From: Sphingomonas panni
GTDB lineage: Bacteria > Pseudomonadota > Alphaproteobacteria > Sphingomonadales > Sphingomonadaceae
Direction of reading: 5' to 3'
Assembly: GCF_022664435.1 (NCBI RefSeq)
Contig: NZ_JAKREU010000014.1
Location: 1 to 64,000 of the forward strand
Length of the DNA: 64,000 nucleotides
Below, one piece after another: positions 7,490-14,151 of this stretch. The translations under genes and the position numbers were made by a program. The notes beneath the pieces are model-generated. The model did no database searches and was not told the DNA's origin. It saw nothing but the letters and a program-made list of their open reading frames with translations. Positions within the stretch are counted from its first letter, which is position 1. Every line of letters begins with the position of its first letter.

Positions 7490-7519
7490 CGCGTGCGAGT
7501 GTGAACTTTGTGAACTTTG
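7490..7519. repeat. Short dispersed repeat GTGAACTTTGTGAACTTT
   Basis: Two tandem GTGAACTTT-like 9-mers next to CGTGCGA. The reverse complement, with two differences, occurs at 22326-22353 after ugd. Role unknown; both copies are intergenic. Confidence 0.5.
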
Positions 7520-7566
7520 CCCGATTTCGACGTCTTTCTGGGAGAACCGATCGACCACCCCCGCCG

Positions 7567-8217
7567 TCACCCCGGACTCGATCCGGGGTCCCGCCTCTTG
7601 CCTGCGACGATCGGTACGAGCCTGTCCGGCCCATCCGCGCCGACGCCCGGCCCGACCGCCGCGAAATAATGATTGCCGCCCGCATCGTCATATTCGTCGG
7701 TCAGTCGCAGCCCGGCCTGATCCAGCAACGCGCGATATCCCTCCCCGCCCAGCGACTGCGACACGCGCCCGGTCAGCGTATCGGTCCAGCAACACGCGAT
7801 CGCCGGCGCGCTGAACAGGAACCGCCCGCCGGGCCGCAGCGCCCTTGCGACCCGGTCGATCACGACCGCCTGCGTCGCGGGCGGCAGCAGGAACAGCAGC
7901 CCGATCGCCACCGCGCCGTCGAACCGCCGCCCGAAATAGCCGCTATCCTCCGCCGTCTCGCACGACGCCGGCGCGTGGGGCAGGGCATGGCGGAACGCGG
8001 CGAGCAGGGTGGGGGAGGGGTCGATCCCCGACACCGCCAGCCCCGCCCCGGCCAGCGCCAGCGCGATCGGCCGCCCGGTACCGCAGCCGATATCGACCAC
8101 GCTGCCCCCCGCCGGCAGGTCCCCGGCCCAGCGCCGCACGACGTCCGCGCCGACCTCGCTGCGCATCGCGGCGAACCGCTCGGCGACCGCTTCCCAGCCA
8201 TGACTGGGGTCGTTCAT
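7567..8217 (-). CDS. Class I SAM-dependent methyltransferase
   Basis: A 216-residue protein with the SAM-binding motif I VVDIGCGTGRPIALALA, an acidic end of strand 2 in SGIDPSP, and motif-IV/VI-like FDGAVAIGLLFLLPP and ALRPGGRFLFSAP. It would transfer a methyl group to a small molecule or other acceptor; the substrate cannot be read from the sequence. The start at 8217 gives the family's usual N-terminal helix; an in-frame ATG at 8247 lies in the octad array. The last residues (DPGSSPG) come from a short GGACCCCGGAT repeat, so the original C-terminus has probably been replaced. The octad array starts two bases upstream of the ATG. Confidence 0.75.
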   Translation of the reverse strand: MNDPSHGWEAVAERFAAMRSEVGADVVRRWAGDLPAGGSVVDIGCGTGRPIALALAGAGLAVSGIDPSPTLLAAFRHALPHAPASCETAEDSGYFGRRFDGAVAIGLLFLLPPATQAVVIDRVARALRPGGRFLFSAPAIACCWTDTLTGRVSQSLGGEGYRALLDQAGLRLTDEYDDAGGNHYFAAVGPGVGADGPDRLVPIVAGKRRDPGSSPG

Positions 8218-8218
8218 C

Positions 8219-8266
8219 GACGATCCGACAGGTTGAGGTGTCGACATGTCGTCATGTTGACCTGAT
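8219..8266. promoter_or_regulatory. GACMTGTC octad array ahead of the methyltransferase gene (cluster 7)
   Basis: Six units in phase: GACGATCC, GACAGGTT, GAGGTGTC, GACATGTC, GTCATGTT and GACCTGAT. The central unit is a perfect match and the outer ones decay from the consensus. It occupies the whole 50 bp before the methyltransferase start codon, so occupancy should affect that gene's transcription. Confidence 0.6.
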
Positions 8267-8290
8267 CCGTGCTGCACGCCACGCTCCACC

Positions 8291-8375
8291 GTACCCCCGC
8301 GCAGGCGGGGGTCCAGAGCCGCACGGACCAACGGCCTGCGCCTGTTACCCTGGACCCCCGCCTACGCGGGGGTAC
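8291..8375. repeat. REP-like palindrome, GTACCCCCGCG family
   Basis: Inverted arms GTACCCCCGCGCAGGCGGGG and CCCCGCCTACGCGGGGGTAC around a spacer of about 45 bp. Lies between the histidine kinase and methyltransferase genes, flanked on each side by an octad cluster. Confidence 0.65.
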
Positions 8376-8388
8376 GGCAAGGGGGATA

Positions 8389-8420
8389 GCCATGTCGATT
8401 CCTCTACCTGTCGACATGTC
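8389..8420. repeat. GACMTGTC octad cluster 8
   Basis: Units GCCATGTC, GATTCCTC, TACCTGTC and GACATGTC in one register, ending two bases before the stop codon of the histidine kinase gene (stop at 8423-8425). Confidence 0.6.
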
Positions 8421-8422
8421 GA

Positions 8423-9541
8423 TCAAGCCGGCACGGTCAACTGGAACCGCGTCCCACGGGTGTCGAGCAGTACCAGCTCGCCGCCATGCGCACGGGCGAT
8501 GCGGCGGGCCAGCGTCAAGCCGATACCCGACCCGCCGGGCTTGTCGGTGTGGAACGGCCGAAAGATGCGTGCCCGGTCGGCGGCGGCGATGCCGGGGCCG
8601 CTGTCGGCGACCTCGATCGTCACCCGCTCGCCACCCGCGATCGACAGGGTGACGCGGGGCGGGGCGGGGGCGGCCAGCGCCGCCTCCGCGCCGTTCTGCA
8701 GCAGCGCCCAGACCGCCTGCACCATCTGGTCGCGGTCGAGGGTCGCGGTACCGCTCGCGTCGATCGACAGCGCCACCCGGTCGCCGAAGCGCCCCCCGAA
8801 CAGCCGCGCCAGATCGCCGGCCAGCGCGTCCAGTGCGACCGGTGCCGCCACCGGATCGGGCAGCCGCGCCAGCTCGCGATAGGCGCGGGTGAAGCCCTCC
8901 AGCCCCTCGACCCGGCGGGACAGGGTGGCGAGGATATCGCCCAGCATCGCATCGCCCTGCTGCGCCGCCGTCACCGCACTGTCGGCCAGCGACACGATGG
9001 GGGACAGGCCGTTGAGCAGCTCATGGCCGAGAATATCGATCATCTCGTCTTGCGCGCGCTCCTGCGCGGCATGTTCCTCGGCATCGATATCGATCAGTGC
9101 GGCGAGGCGGTGGGCCTCGTCCAGCGCCACCGCATCGATCCGCCAGCGCCGTCCGGCATGGCGCAGGTGGCGCGTGGCGGGATCGGTCAGCGTGCGCGGC
9201 GGGGCGGGGATGCGGTCGTCGGCGACGAACAGCGCGCGGGCCGCCCGGTTGAGCGCATGGACCCGCTCCCCCTCGATCCTGAGCAGCGGGACCGGTACCT
9301 GGTCGAGCAGCGCGGCGATCGGCCAGTCGCTGGCGCGCGACGGCATCGGGGCAGGGGCCGTCCCCCGCCGCGCCGCGACCCAGCAGCCGAGCGTCAGCGT
9401 CCATGCGACCACCCCGACCGTGCCGACCAGTGCTCCCCACATGCCCGCCTGCGCCGCCGCGACCGCCGCGACGCCCCCGGCGGTGAGCGTGACGCCGGAG
9501 CCGAGCGCAGCCAGCGCGCGGCGGCGTTCGGGGGTCAGCAT
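8423..9541 (-). CDS. Membrane sensor histidine kinase
   Basis: A 372-residue kinase. Two hydrophobic segments at about 12-32 and 35-57 form a membrane hairpin with almost no periplasmic loop, so the signal is probably sensed in or at the membrane. A PAS-like region follows (about 75-150). The phospho-acceptor is His173 in GHELLNGLSPI, of the NtrB-like H-box type. The ATPase domain shows the N box LLQNGAEAA, G1 DSGPGI and G2 GGSGIGLTLARRIA. The partner is the response regulator at 9917-11212, transcribed first; three palindromic repeats (about 375 bp) separate the two. The divergent ABC efflux operon is the likely target, as in other intramembrane-sensing kinases linked to peptide-responsive transporters. 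Confidence 0.85.
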   Translation of the reverse strand: MLTPERRRALAALGSGVTLTAGGVAAVAAAQAGMWGALVGTVGVVAWTLTLGCWVAARRGTAPAPMPSRASDWPIAALLDQVPVPLLRIEGERVHALNRAARALFVADDRIPAPPRTLTDPATRHLRHAGRRWRIDAVALDEAHRLAALIDIDAEEHAAQERAQDEMIDILGHELLNGLSPIVSLADSAVTAAQQGDAMLGDILATLSRRVEGLEGFTRAYRELARLPDPVAAPVALDALAGDLARLFGGRFGDRVALSIDASGTATLDRDQMVQAVWALLQNGAEAALAAPAPPRVTLSIAGGERVTIEVADSGPGIAAADRARIFRPFHTDKPGGSGIGLTLARRIARAHGGELVLLDTRGTRFQLTVPA

Positions 9542-9566
9542 GGTGCCGTCGCCCCGCAGCGCCTCC

Positions 9567-9656
9567 GTGCCCCGGCGAAGGCGGGGGTCCAGGTGGAAAG
9601 GCCTATCCGCATCGCAGTGACGTCCCCCAACTGGACCCCGGCCTTCGCCGGGGTAC
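9567..9656. repeat. 90-bp palindromic element (family B), copy 1
   Basis: Bounded by GTGCCCCGG and CCGGGGTAC. On the reverse strand its spacer closely matches the copy inside the subtilase gene at 32099-32188 (shared GGGGGACGTC and a later AAGGCCTT-like part), and it has the same length of 90 bp. Located directly upstream of the histidine kinase start. Confidence 0.7.
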
Positions 9657-9688
9657 GGGCGGCAAAGCGCGCTATCGCCGCATCGGCC

Positions 9689-9770
9689 GTACCCCCGCGT
9701 AGGCGGGGGGCTAGGGTTCCGAGCGCAGGTGGTTCTGTGGGGCACTGGATCCCTGCCTGCGCGGGGATAC
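9689..9770. repeat. REP-like palindrome, GTACCCCCGCG family, second copy
   Basis: Arms GTACCCCCGCGTAGGCGGGG and CCTGCCTGCGCGGGGATAC. Non-coding, between the regulator and kinase genes. Confidence 0.6.
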
Positions 9771-9804
9771 GGGGTGGGAGCGATGAAACGCCCCTGCCAC
9801 CATC

Positions 9805-9885
9805 GTCGCCCCAGCGAAGGCTGGGGCCTCCCGGTAATGGCGCGGGACAGGAGCCGCAGGAGACCCCAGCCTGCGCTGGGGTGAC
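9805..9885. repeat. REP-like palindrome, GTCGCCCCAGC family
   Basis: Arms GTCGCCCCAGCGAAGGCTGG and CCAGCCTGCGCTGGGGTGAC. Ends 32 bp from the stop of the response regulator gene. The interval 9542-9916 is thus filled by three palindromes and no gene. Confidence 0.6.
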
Positions 9886-9916
9886 GATCCGGGCGATGGG
9901 CAGGGGCCGGATCACC

Positions 9917-11212
9917 CTACAACCCATGGCGCGCCATCCGCCGGTACAGCGCCCCACGGCTCAGCCCCAGCGCCGCCGCCGCATGGGACACATTGTGGCG
10001 ATGTTCGCGCAGTGCCGCCTCGATCACCGCGCGTTCGTTCTCGTCGAGGTCGAAGCGGGCAGTGGGGGCCTCCGCTGCCGCCACCACCGGCGCGGGGGCG
10101 AGCAGGGTCGCATCGATCATGTCGCCTTCGCCCAGCAGGATCGCCCGTTCGACCGCCGCGCCGAGGCCACGTACCTCGTCGACCCATGGTCCCGAAAGGA
10201 TGCGCGCCTCCGCCGCTGCGGTGAAGCCCGGCACCGGCCGCCCGTAGCGCCCCGCCGCCACCCTTGCGAAATGGCGGGCGAGCAGCAGCGCGTCGCCCTC
10301 CCGCGCGGCCAGCGGCGGCACCGCGATCTCGACCGTGGCGATGCGGCGGGCGAGCGCGGGCAAGATGCTGCCCGCATCGTCGGCGATGGCGATGCAGCGC
10401 GTCGCCGGGGCGATCCGCGCAAGGAGGCGGGCCTGCGCCACCTCCCCCAACCGGTCGGGATGGCGCAGCAGCAGCGTGCGTGCCGGCGCGTCGAGCATCC
10501 CCCACGCCGCATCGTCGCGCAGGTCGATCACCGGCATCGGCGTGGCGGCATCGGGCGATGCGGCGTGGAGCGCGGCGGCAGTCAGCCCGCGTCCCGATCC
10601 GGCCGGCCCGGTCACCACCACCCCGGCCCCGGTCGGCCCGATCCGCCGGACCAGCGCGCGCAACCGCTCGATCGCCACACTGTCGCCGAGCAATCGCGCG
10701 GGTTCCACGGGCGCAGGGGCGGCGGGCGCGGCCACCGCACGCGGCGCGGCAGCGGCGGCGATGCGGGCGAGCAGGTCGGCATTGCGCCACGGCTTCATGA
10801 TGAAGTCGCGTGCGCCCGCCCGCATCGCCTCCACCGCGATCCGTACCCCGCTATGCGCGGTGATGACCACTATGGCCGCGCCGGGATCGTCCGACAGGAT
10901 GCGCGCCAGCAGCGCCAGCCCCTCCGCCCCGTCGGTGCGGTTCGCGCCGTAATTCATGTCGAGCAGGATCACGTCGTAGCGGGTGGCGGCAAGCCGCGAC
11001 AGCGCCTCCTCCGGTCCGGCGGCGCAGTCGATCCGGTGGCGGCCGAGGCGCAGCGCCAGCGCGATCGATTCGGCGACGCTGGCATTGTCGTCGATCAGCA
11101 GCACCGACAGGCCGCTTGACGCCGCCGGTGACTGTCCATTTTCGGACAGGCTGTCCACGACCGGACGGTCACCCGGTGCACATTCAGTGAAATATGCTGA
11201 TGGTTCAGGCAC
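9917..11212 (-). CDS. Response regulator, NtrC-like with degenerate AAA+ domain
   Basis: A 431-residue protein in three parts. Residues 35-155 are a receiver domain with acidic DD at 41-42, phospho-acceptor Asp85 and Lys140. About 175-370 is an AAA+-like domain whose Walker A is GPAGSGRG (202-209) in place of the normal GESGTGKE, and the GAFTGA loop needed to contact sigma-54 is not visible. The C-terminus is a Fis-type helix-turn-helix (NVSHAAAALGLSRGALYRRM). It therefore probably activates or represses sigma-70 promoters by DNA binding alone. The start is a GTG; the frame is closed just upstream. It is divergent from the MacA-like gene across a 36-bp gap. Confidence 0.8.
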   Translation of the reverse strand: MPEPSAYFTECAPGDRPVVDSLSENGQSPAASSGLSVLLIDDNASVAESIALALRLGRHRIDCAAGPEEALSRLAATRYDVILLDMNYGANRTDGAEGLALLARILSDDPGAAIVVITAHSGVRIAVEAMRAGARDFIMKPWRNADLLARIAAAAAPRAVAAPAAPAPVEPARLLGDSVAIERLRALVRRIGPTGAGVVVTGPAGSGRGLTAAALHAASPDAATPMPVIDLRDDAAWGMLDAPARTLLLRHPDRLGEVAQARLLARIAPATRCIAIADDAGSILPALARRIATVEIAVPPLAAREGDALLLARHFARVAAGRYGRPVPGFTAAAEARILSGPWVDEVRGLGAAVERAILLGEGDMIDATLLAPAPVVAAAEAPTARFDLDENERAVIEAALREHRHNVSHAAAALGLSRGALYRRMARHGL

Positions 11213-11248
11213 TTAGGATTTTTCGCCCCGATCGGTGACACTGGTCCC

Positions 11249-12538
11249 ATGATGACCGAAGCGACACAGGGCGCAAGCACCACCGAAACACCCCCCGGCG
11301 CGGCGATGGACAAGCGCATCGCGCGGCCCCGTCGTGCATGGTGGCAACGGCGCGTGACGTGGATGGTAGTCGCGGCGGTGCTGGCGGCGGTTGCGCTGTG
11401 GCGCTGGCTGCCCGCCGCCGGATCGACCGATATCGCCGCCAGCGCGATCGAGACGGGCGAGGTCACGCGCGGCGCGTTCGACGATTACCTGCCGGTGCGC
11501 GCCACCGTTGCCCCGCGGCTGACCACCTTGGTCGGGGTGCTGGCCGGCGGGCAGGTCGAGCAATTGCTGGTGCAGGACGGGGCGATGGTCGCCGCCGGCC
11601 AACCGCTCGCCACGCTCGCCAATCCCGAACTGCGACTGGACGTGCTGACCCGCGAGGCGGCGATCGCCAGCCAGCTGGGGGCGATTGCGGGTGAGGGGCT
11701 GGGGATCGAGCGCAGCCGGCTCGACCGCTCGGCCCAGGTGGCGCAGGCGGAATACGACCTCATCAAGGCGCGGCGCGACCTCGCCATCCGCCAGCAGCTG
11801 TTCGACAAGGGCATCGTGAGCGAGGCGGGGGTCGCCGGCTATCGCGCCGAGGCAGAGTATCAGGCCCGCCGCCTCGCCCAACTGCGCAGCGGGGCGGGGA
11901 CCGAGGCGCGGATCACTGCGACCCAGGGACGGCGACTGGCCGATACGCAGGCACGGCTGTCGGGCAATCTCGCGGCGGTGCGCGGCGGGCTGTCGGCGCT
12001 GACGATCCGCGCGCCGGCGGCGGGGCGGCTGACCAATTTCACGCTGCAACCGGGCCAGACGCTGAAACCCGGCGATCCGGCGGGGCAGGTCGACAGCGAG
12101 GGGTCGTGGAAGCTGACCGCCGATGTCGACGAATATTATCTCGGCCGGGTGGCAGTCGGGCAGAAGGCGCGTGCGGAAGGCGCGACCCTGACCGTCAGCA
12201 AGGTATTGCCGGCGGTGAAGGAGGGGCGGTTCCGGGTGGAGCTGACCTTCGACGCCACCCCGCCCAACCTCAACCGGGGGCAGACCCTCGACATCCGCAT
12301 TACCCTTGGCGCCGCGTCGAAGGCGGTGGTCGCGCCGGTCGGCGGGTGGCTGGCGGCGGACAATGGCGCGTTCGCCTTCGTCGTCGATGCCGACGGCACC
12401 CACGCCACGCGGCGGCCGGTGAAGCTTGGCCGGCGCAACCCGGAAGCGGTCGAGATCCTGTCGGGGCTGAACCCCGGCGAGCGCATCGTCACCAGCAATT
12501 TGTCGTCCGTGAAGGGCGACGCCATCAACATCCGATAG
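11249..12538 (+). CDS. Periplasmic adaptor (HlyD/MacA family) of ABC efflux pump
   Basis: A 429-residue membrane fusion protein. One N-terminal TM helix (about 38-56, after a basic Arg-rich stretch) anchors it in the inner membrane. The periplasmic part has a split biotinyl-lipoyl domain (LAGGQVEQLLVQDGAMVAAG and later IRAPAAGRLTNFTLQPGQ), a coiled-coil hairpin between them (about 130-225) and beta-barrel and membrane-proximal domains. It would link the inner membrane transporter encoded by the following genes to an outer membrane channel. First gene of a rightward operon with the ATPase 10 bp downstream. A MacB-type export function is inferred; the substrate is unknown. Confidence 0.85.
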   Translation: MMTEATQGASTTETPPGAAMDKRIARPRRAWWQRRVTWMVVAAVLAAVALWRWLPAAGSTDIAASAIETGEVTRGAFDDYLPVRATVAPRLTTLVGVLAGGQVEQLLVQDGAMVAAGQPLATLANPELRLDVLTREAAIASQLGAIAGEGLGIERSRLDRSAQVAQAEYDLIKARRDLAIRQQLFDKGIVSEAGVAGYRAEAEYQARRLAQLRSGAGTEARITATQGRRLADTQARLSGNLAAVRGGLSALTIRAPAAGRLTNFTLQPGQTLKPGDPAGQVDSEGSWKLTADVDEYYLGRVAVGQKARAEGATLTVSKVLPAVKEGRFRVELTFDATPPNLNRGQTLDIRITLGAASKAVVAPVGGWLAADNGAFAFVVDADGTHATRRPVKLGRRNPEAVEILSGLNPGERIVTSNLSSVKGDAINIR

Positions 12539-12548
12539 GGGGAAGCCC

Positions 12549-13226
12549 ATGATCCGGCTAGAAAATATCCAGCGCCGCTATGTCTCCGACGAAGTGGAGA
12601 CGACCGCGCTTTCCGACATCAACCTCCATGTCGAGGCGGGCGAGTTCGTTGCGATCATGGGACCCTCGGGCTGCGGCAAGTCGACGCTGCTCAACACGCT
12701 CGGCACCGTCGACCGGCCGACCGGGGGCAAGTACCTGTTCGGCGACCGCGACCTGGCGACGATGGGCGAGAGCGAGCTGGCCAAGTTCCGGGGATCGACG
12801 CTCGGCTTCGTATTCCAGAGCTTCAACCTGATCGACGAGCTGACCATCGAGGAGAATGTCGCGCTCGGCCTCGCCTATCGCGGCGATGCCGGCGATCGCA
12901 AGGGCCGGGTCGCGGCGGCGATGGACAAGGTCGGCATCGCCCACCGCGCCCGCCACTTCCCGCACCAGCTGTCGGGCGGGCAGCAGCAGCGCGCGGCAAT
13001 AGCCCGCGCCATCGTCGGCGATCCGAAGCTGATCCTGGCGGACGAGCCGACCGGCAATCTCGACACCGCCAATGGCGAGCAGGTGATGAACATCCTGATG
13101 GGCCTGAACGGCGAAGGCGCGACCATCGTCATGGTCACCCACTCGCCCGCCCATGCCGACATGGCGAAGCGGCGCATCGACATGCTCGACGGGCGCATCG
13201 TCGCCAGCGCGATGCGGGCGATGTGA
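12549..13226 (+). CDS. ABC transporter ATPase (MacB/LolD type)
   Basis: A 225-residue ATP-binding subunit with Walker A GPSGCGKSTLL at about 38-48, signature LSGGQQQRAAIARAI and Walker B LILADEPTGNLD, the typical sequence of the LolD/MacB/FtsE group. It powers the permease encoded at 14152. In MacB the ATPase is fused to the permease, while here they are separate and divided by a GIN-domain protein gene. A 90-bp palindrome follows the stop. Confidence 0.92.
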   Translation: MIRLENIQRRYVSDEVETTALSDINLHVEAGEFVAIMGPSGCGKSTLLNTLGTVDRPTGGKYLFGDRDLATMGESELAKFRGSTLGFVFQSFNLIDELTIEENVALGLAYRGDAGDRKGRVAAAMDKVGIAHRARHFPHQLSGGQQQRAAIARAIVGDPKLILADEPTGNLDTANGEQVMNILMGLNGEGATIVMVTHSPAHADMAKRRIDMLDGRIVASAMRAM

Positions 13227-13251
13227 TGCGGTCCCGGACCTACCCGATACC

Positions 13252-13341
13252 GTACCCCGGCGGAGGCCGGGGTCCAGCTACGGAGCGATCATTGCCTTGC
13301 ACGGGCGTCCCCCAACTGGGCCCCGGCCTTCGCCGGGGTAC
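13252..13341. repeat. 90-bp palindromic element (family B), copy 2
   Basis: Starts GTACCCCGGCGGAGGCCGGG and ends CCCGGCCTTCGCCGGGGTAC; again exactly 90 bp. It sits between two genes of the ABC operon and could form a large mRNA stem that tunes expression or RNA stability of the downstream part. Confidence 0.7.
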
Positions 13342-13384
13342 GGCCTGAGATTTTCCCCATTTCCTCCCAACCGGAGACCTCCCC

Positions 13385-14131
13385 ATGAAACTCCTTCCTC
13401 TCGCCCTGCTCGCCACGCTCGTTCCCACCCCGGCACTGGCGCAGGACACGCGCAGCTTCGCCGCCGCCGGGTTCGACCGCATCGCGGTGCAGGGCTGCGA
13501 CCATGTCGCCATCACCTTCGGCGCGGGCTTTTCGGTCCGGGCGCAGGGGCAGGCGGGATCGCTGGCCGCGATCGGCGTCGCGGTGCGCGGCCGGGTGCTG
13601 ACCTTGCTGCGCGCGAAAGGGAGCTGCGACAGCCGCGCGGGCAAGCCCGCCGCGACGATTGCCATCACCCTGCCACGGTTGCAGGCGATCGAGGCGAGCG
13701 GCACCGGATCGGTCCGCATCGCCGCGTTGAACAGCCCGACCTTCGCCGCAAGGATGAGCGGCACCGGCAACCTGTCGATCGACGGGCTGCGGACGTCGCG
13801 CGGGGACGTCACGCTGTCGGGTACCGGCACCGCCACGCTCAAGGGGGTACAGGCCGAGCGCCTGTCGCTGAAGCTTGGCGGCACCGGTCGCATCGTCGCC
13901 GACGGCCGTGCCGGTGCGCTGGCGATCGATGCCAGCGGCACTGGACATGTCGACACCTCGACACTCGCCACTAACGCGCTGTCGGTGCGCGCCAGCGGCA
14001 CGGGATCGGTCCGCGCGCAGGCCAGCGGCCCGGCGGGGATCGACGCCAGCGGCATCGCGCGGGTGACCGTCACCGGGCGTCCGGCCTGTTCGGTCGCGAA
14101 GAGCGGCATGGCCCGCGTCACCTGCGGCTGA
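13385..14131 (+). CDS. Secreted GIN-domain (DUF2807) protein
   Basis: A 248-residue protein with a signal peptide (MKLLPLALLATLVPTPALA, then QDTRSF). The rest is a repetitive beta-solenoid-like domain with recurring Ser-Gly-Thr-Gly and Ala-Ser-Gly-Thr-Gly motifs at roughly 20-residue spacing, as in the putative auto-transporter adhesin head GIN domain. It would be periplasmic or at the outer membrane. Position inside an ABC efflux operon suggests a partner or substrate-sensing role, but this is inference. An octad group (13944-13967) is embedded in the coding sequence near its C-terminal repeats. Confidence 0.75.
   Translation: MKLLPLALLATLVPTPALAQDTRSFAAAGFDRIAVQGCDHVAITFGAGFSVRAQGQAGSLAAIGVAVRGRVLTLLRAKGSCDSRAGKPAATIAITLPRLQAIEASGTGSVRIAALNSPTFAARMSGTGNLSIDGLRTSRGDVTLSGTGTATLKGVQAERLSLKLGGTGRIVADGRAGALAIDASGTGHVDTSTLATNALSVRASGTGSVRAQASGPAGIDASGIARVTVTGRPACSVAKSGMARVTCG
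13944..13967. repeat. GACMTGTC octad group within the GIN-domain gene (cluster 9)
   Basis: GACATGTC, GACACCTC and GACACTCG in register, encoding part of Gly-His-Val-Asp-Thr-Ser-Thr. One perfect and two weaker matches; chance similarity is possible. Confidence 0.4.
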
Positions 14132-14151
14132 CGGGCAAGAGGGGGAAGGCC

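Noticed and set aside
3376..9885. CRISPR-like appearance of repeated palindromes
   Set aside because: The units are not regularly spaced, vary in length and family, and have no cas genes; they are separate REP/MITE-like elements.
8486..11119. 877-codon plus-strand frame over kinase and regulator genes
   Set aside because: It crosses three palindromic repeats and lies antisense to two proteins with intact family motifs.
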